DNA from: an uncultured Acidimicrobiales bacterium
Lineage (GTDB): Bacteria; Actinomycetota; Acidimicrobiia; Acidimicrobiales; SZUA-35
Direction: 5' to 3'
DNA length: 64,000 bases
NCBI GenBank assembly: GCA_938029215.1
Contig: CALHFG010000051.1
Span: 36,541-100,540, forward strand
The notes below the pieces were generated by a model. That model was not told the origin of the DNA. It did not search any database and worked only from the letters and a program-made list of their open reading frames with translations. Of the stretch, positions 62,205 to 64,000 are shown one piece after another; the first letter of the stretch is position 1, and the number at the start of each line of letters is the position of its first letter. The position numbers and the translations under genes are program-made.

Positions 62205-63995
62205 CTAGATGCGGCCGGCGGCTTTGGCCGCCTCGGTTGCGGCTGTCAGTTGCCCCTCCACGATGTTCAGGCCGGCATCCCAGAAGCCGGGGTCGGCCAG
62301 GTCGCACTGCACGATCTGGCCAAGTTCCTCGGGAGACCTTGACCCGCCGGCGCGGAGCAGATCCAGATACGCCGGAACGAACGCATCGCCCACTTCGGCG
62401 TATCGGGCATACACGCTAAGAGCCAACAACTGACCGTAGGCGTAGGCATAGACATAGCCGGGCGTGCCCATGAAATGCGGGATGTAGCTCCACCAGTTGC
62501 GGTAGCCGTCGGTGATCTCAACCGACGGACCGAGGACGTCGGTTTGAGTTTCTGCCCAGACCTCACCGAAACGTTCAACCGACAGCTCGCCTTCGTCACG
62601 GCGGATGTTGTGACATCGGTCCTCGAACCGGTTCATCGCAACCTGCCGGAACACGGTGGCGATCGAATCCTCAAGACTGCTGGACAGCAGACTGAACCTC
62701 TCGGCCGGGTCATCGATCATGCTGAGCAGTCGGTTGTTGGTGACTGTCTCGCCAAACACCGATGCTGTTTCGGCGAGGGTGAGAGGCGTCGTCTGGTGGA
62801 AGATGCCCTGCTCTCGTGCGAGGTAGGCATGCACACCGTGACCCAGTTCGTGCGCCAGCGTCAGAACATCTCGGGTCCGGCCGGTCCAGTTGAGCAGCAG
62901 GTAGGGGTGATGACTCGGAACGGTGTACGCGCAGAACGCGCCGCCACGCTTCCCGGGCCGGGTGGGGGCGTCGATCCAGTTTTCGTCGAAGAACCGGTTC
63001 ACCACGCCGGCCAGTTCGCCCGAGAACGAGCCGTAGGCATCGGTGACGATGCCCTTCGCCTCGCTCCAGCCAATGGTCTCGTCGCTGTCTGCGACCGACG
63101 CGGCCCGGTCATAGTCGGCCAGTTTGTCCAGGCCGAGCACCTGAGCTTTCAATCCGTACCAGCGGTGAGGAATGTCGTACCGGCCAACCACCGCTTCGAT
63201 CAGCGCCTGGACCGATGCATCGGAGGCTTCATTGCTGAGGTTCCGACTGCTGATCCAACTGTCGAAGCCGCGCAGCTTGTCGTCGACCGACTTGTTGAGC
63301 AGCAGTGTGTTGTACACGAAGGCGCGTGTGCGAAGCCCCGGTTCAAGGCCGGCCGACACCGCTTCGGCTGACGCTTTGCGCACGTCCCGATCCGGGTGTT
63401 GCAGATTTGAAAGGCCGGCCTCTAGCGGGAGTGTCTCGCCGTCCATTTGGATCTCGATCGAGCTGGTGAGCTCTTCGAACAGCCGAACCCAGGCGGGGGC
63501 TCCGGTCACCGACGTAGCGTTCAGGACCGACTCGGCATCTTCGCTAAGGAGATGCGGCCGCATGTTGCGCATGTTCGACAAGTGATGGCTTACAAATGCG
63601 AGCGTTGGATCAGCAATGAGTGCATCGGCGGACTCGTCGGCAACCTGGGCCCATTCGAGGTCAACAAAGATCAGCCGACCGGTGATGTCGGTCGAGCGCT
63701 GCTGCATCTTTGCCATGGCGGCACCCAATGCGGGATCTTGGGTGTCGACGCTGAACTGGAGCATCACGTAGTGCCCAGCCCGGCTCGTGAGCTCGCTCAG
63801 CTTGGCCAGCCGAGTGAACATGTCGGCCAGTCCGGTCGCATCCAGCTCGGACACCCGTCCTTTGAAGGTTTGCTCCACCTCGGCTGCGAGCGCCTCGGCC
63901 TGGTCGAGAAGCACGTCGGCGCTTTCCGCACCATCGAGCAGCTCCTCGAGGTCCCAAGCAACGTCGGCGGCGGTGAGATCAGAATCGGTAGTCAC
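62205..63995 (-). CDS. pepF: M3-family oligoendopeptidase (PepF-like)
   Basis: 596 residues from GTG 63995, five bases from the window edge, so an upstream start cannot be excluded. Zinc site 'LTLAHELGHGVHAYLARE' (HELGH, ~residue 378) with the third ligand Glu in 'LTLAETASVFGE'. The helical N-terminal domain and the C-terminal 'PGYVYAYAYGQLLALSVYAR' are typical of M3B enzymes. Cytosolic degradation of short peptides is expected. Confidence 0.94.
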   Translation of the reverse strand: MTTDSDLTAADVAWDLEELLDGAESADVLLDQAEALAAEVEQTFKGRVSELDATGLADMFTRLAKLSELTSRAGHYVMLQFSVDTQDPALGAAMAKMQQRSTDITGRLIFVDLEWAQVADESADALIADPTLAFVSHHLSNMRNMRPHLLSEDAESVLNATSVTGAPAWVRLFEELTSSIEIQMDGETLPLEAGLSNLQHPDRDVRKASAEAVSAGLEPGLRTRAFVYNTLLLNKSVDDKLRGFDSWISSRNLSNEASDASVQALIEAVVGRYDIPHRWYGLKAQVLGLDKLADYDRAASVADSDETIGWSEAKGIVTDAYGSFSGELAGVVNRFFDENWIDAPTRPGKRGGAFCAYTVPSHHPYLLLNWTGRTRDVLTLAHELGHGVHAYLAREQGIFHQTTPLTLAETASVFGETVTNNRLLSMIDDPAERFSLLSSSLEDSIATVFRQVAMNRFEDRCHNIRRDEGELSVERFGEVWAETQTDVLGPSVEITDGYRNWWSYIPHFMGTPGYVYAYAYGQLLALSVYARYAEVGDAFVPAYLDLLRAGGSRSPEELGQIVQCDLADPGFWDAGLNIVEGQLTAATEAAKAAGRI

Positions 63996-64000
63996 CCCTC

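Overview
The window looks like a chromosomal segment of a GC-rich actinobacterium. A free-living, probably aquatic member of the Acidimicrobiia is my best guess. The grounds are a conservon-type sensor kinase, actinobacterial-type gltBD, korAB, a HelZ-like SNF2 helicase, many GTG/TTG starts and very frequent leaderless-type starts. That placement is inferred from gene content only. Coding density is very high: no gap exceeds about 250 bases, and I see no rRNA, tRNA, CRISPR array, transposase or phage gene.

Layout. 1-3.1 kb: 3' part of a CvnA-like sensor kinase running off the left edge, then a DUF4388-like gene and an XRE-type regulator. 3.1-9.1 kb: glutamate synthase operon gltB-gltD. 9.3-15.5 kb: M18 aminopeptidase, a hypothetical gene, membrane pyrophosphatase hppA with a clear terminator, a divergent ELFV-dehydrogenase-like protein and a zinc metallopeptidase. 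15.6-18.4 kb: psuG-flavodoxin facing mazG, an unannotated SelW-like SELENOPROTEIN (in-frame UGA at 17310-17312) and a SpoU methyltransferase. 18.3-25.2 kb: PNPOx-like protein, SRPBCC-galM-xylB sugar operon, an orphan kinase-like protein and a homocysteine methyltransferase. 25.2-31.9 kb: OmpA-like protein, fumC diverging from korA-korB, and a phosphodiesterase. 32-38.8 kb: SNF2 helicase with a small basic partner, a large secreted propeller/FN3 protein and a PH-domain protein. 38.9-46.9 kb: TRAP transporter dctQMP, then a LytS/LytTR-controlled solute:cation symporter operon. 47-49.8 kb: PF10118-like protein, small membrane protein, DedA protein and cytochrome P450. 49.9-56.3 kb: an EssC/EccC-like FtsK ATPase diverging from a TPR membrane protein, with a AAA+ ATPase. 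56.4-64 kb: hrpA helicase, small membrane proteins, soluble ppa, uridine kinase and pepF.

How the genes work together. Central carbon and nitrogen metabolism dominates: GOGAT, KOR, fumarase and two pyrophosphatases. Carbon uptake is served by a TRAP system, a monocarboxylate-type symporter with its own two-component system, and a xylose/aldose branch. Two signals stand out. The first is the hidden selenoprotein with a plausible SECIS hairpin. The second is a recurrent TANNNT-N6/7-RTG arrangement at the 5' end of at least fifteen genes, which marks leaderless promoters and fixes several start codons that the ORF track places elsewhere.
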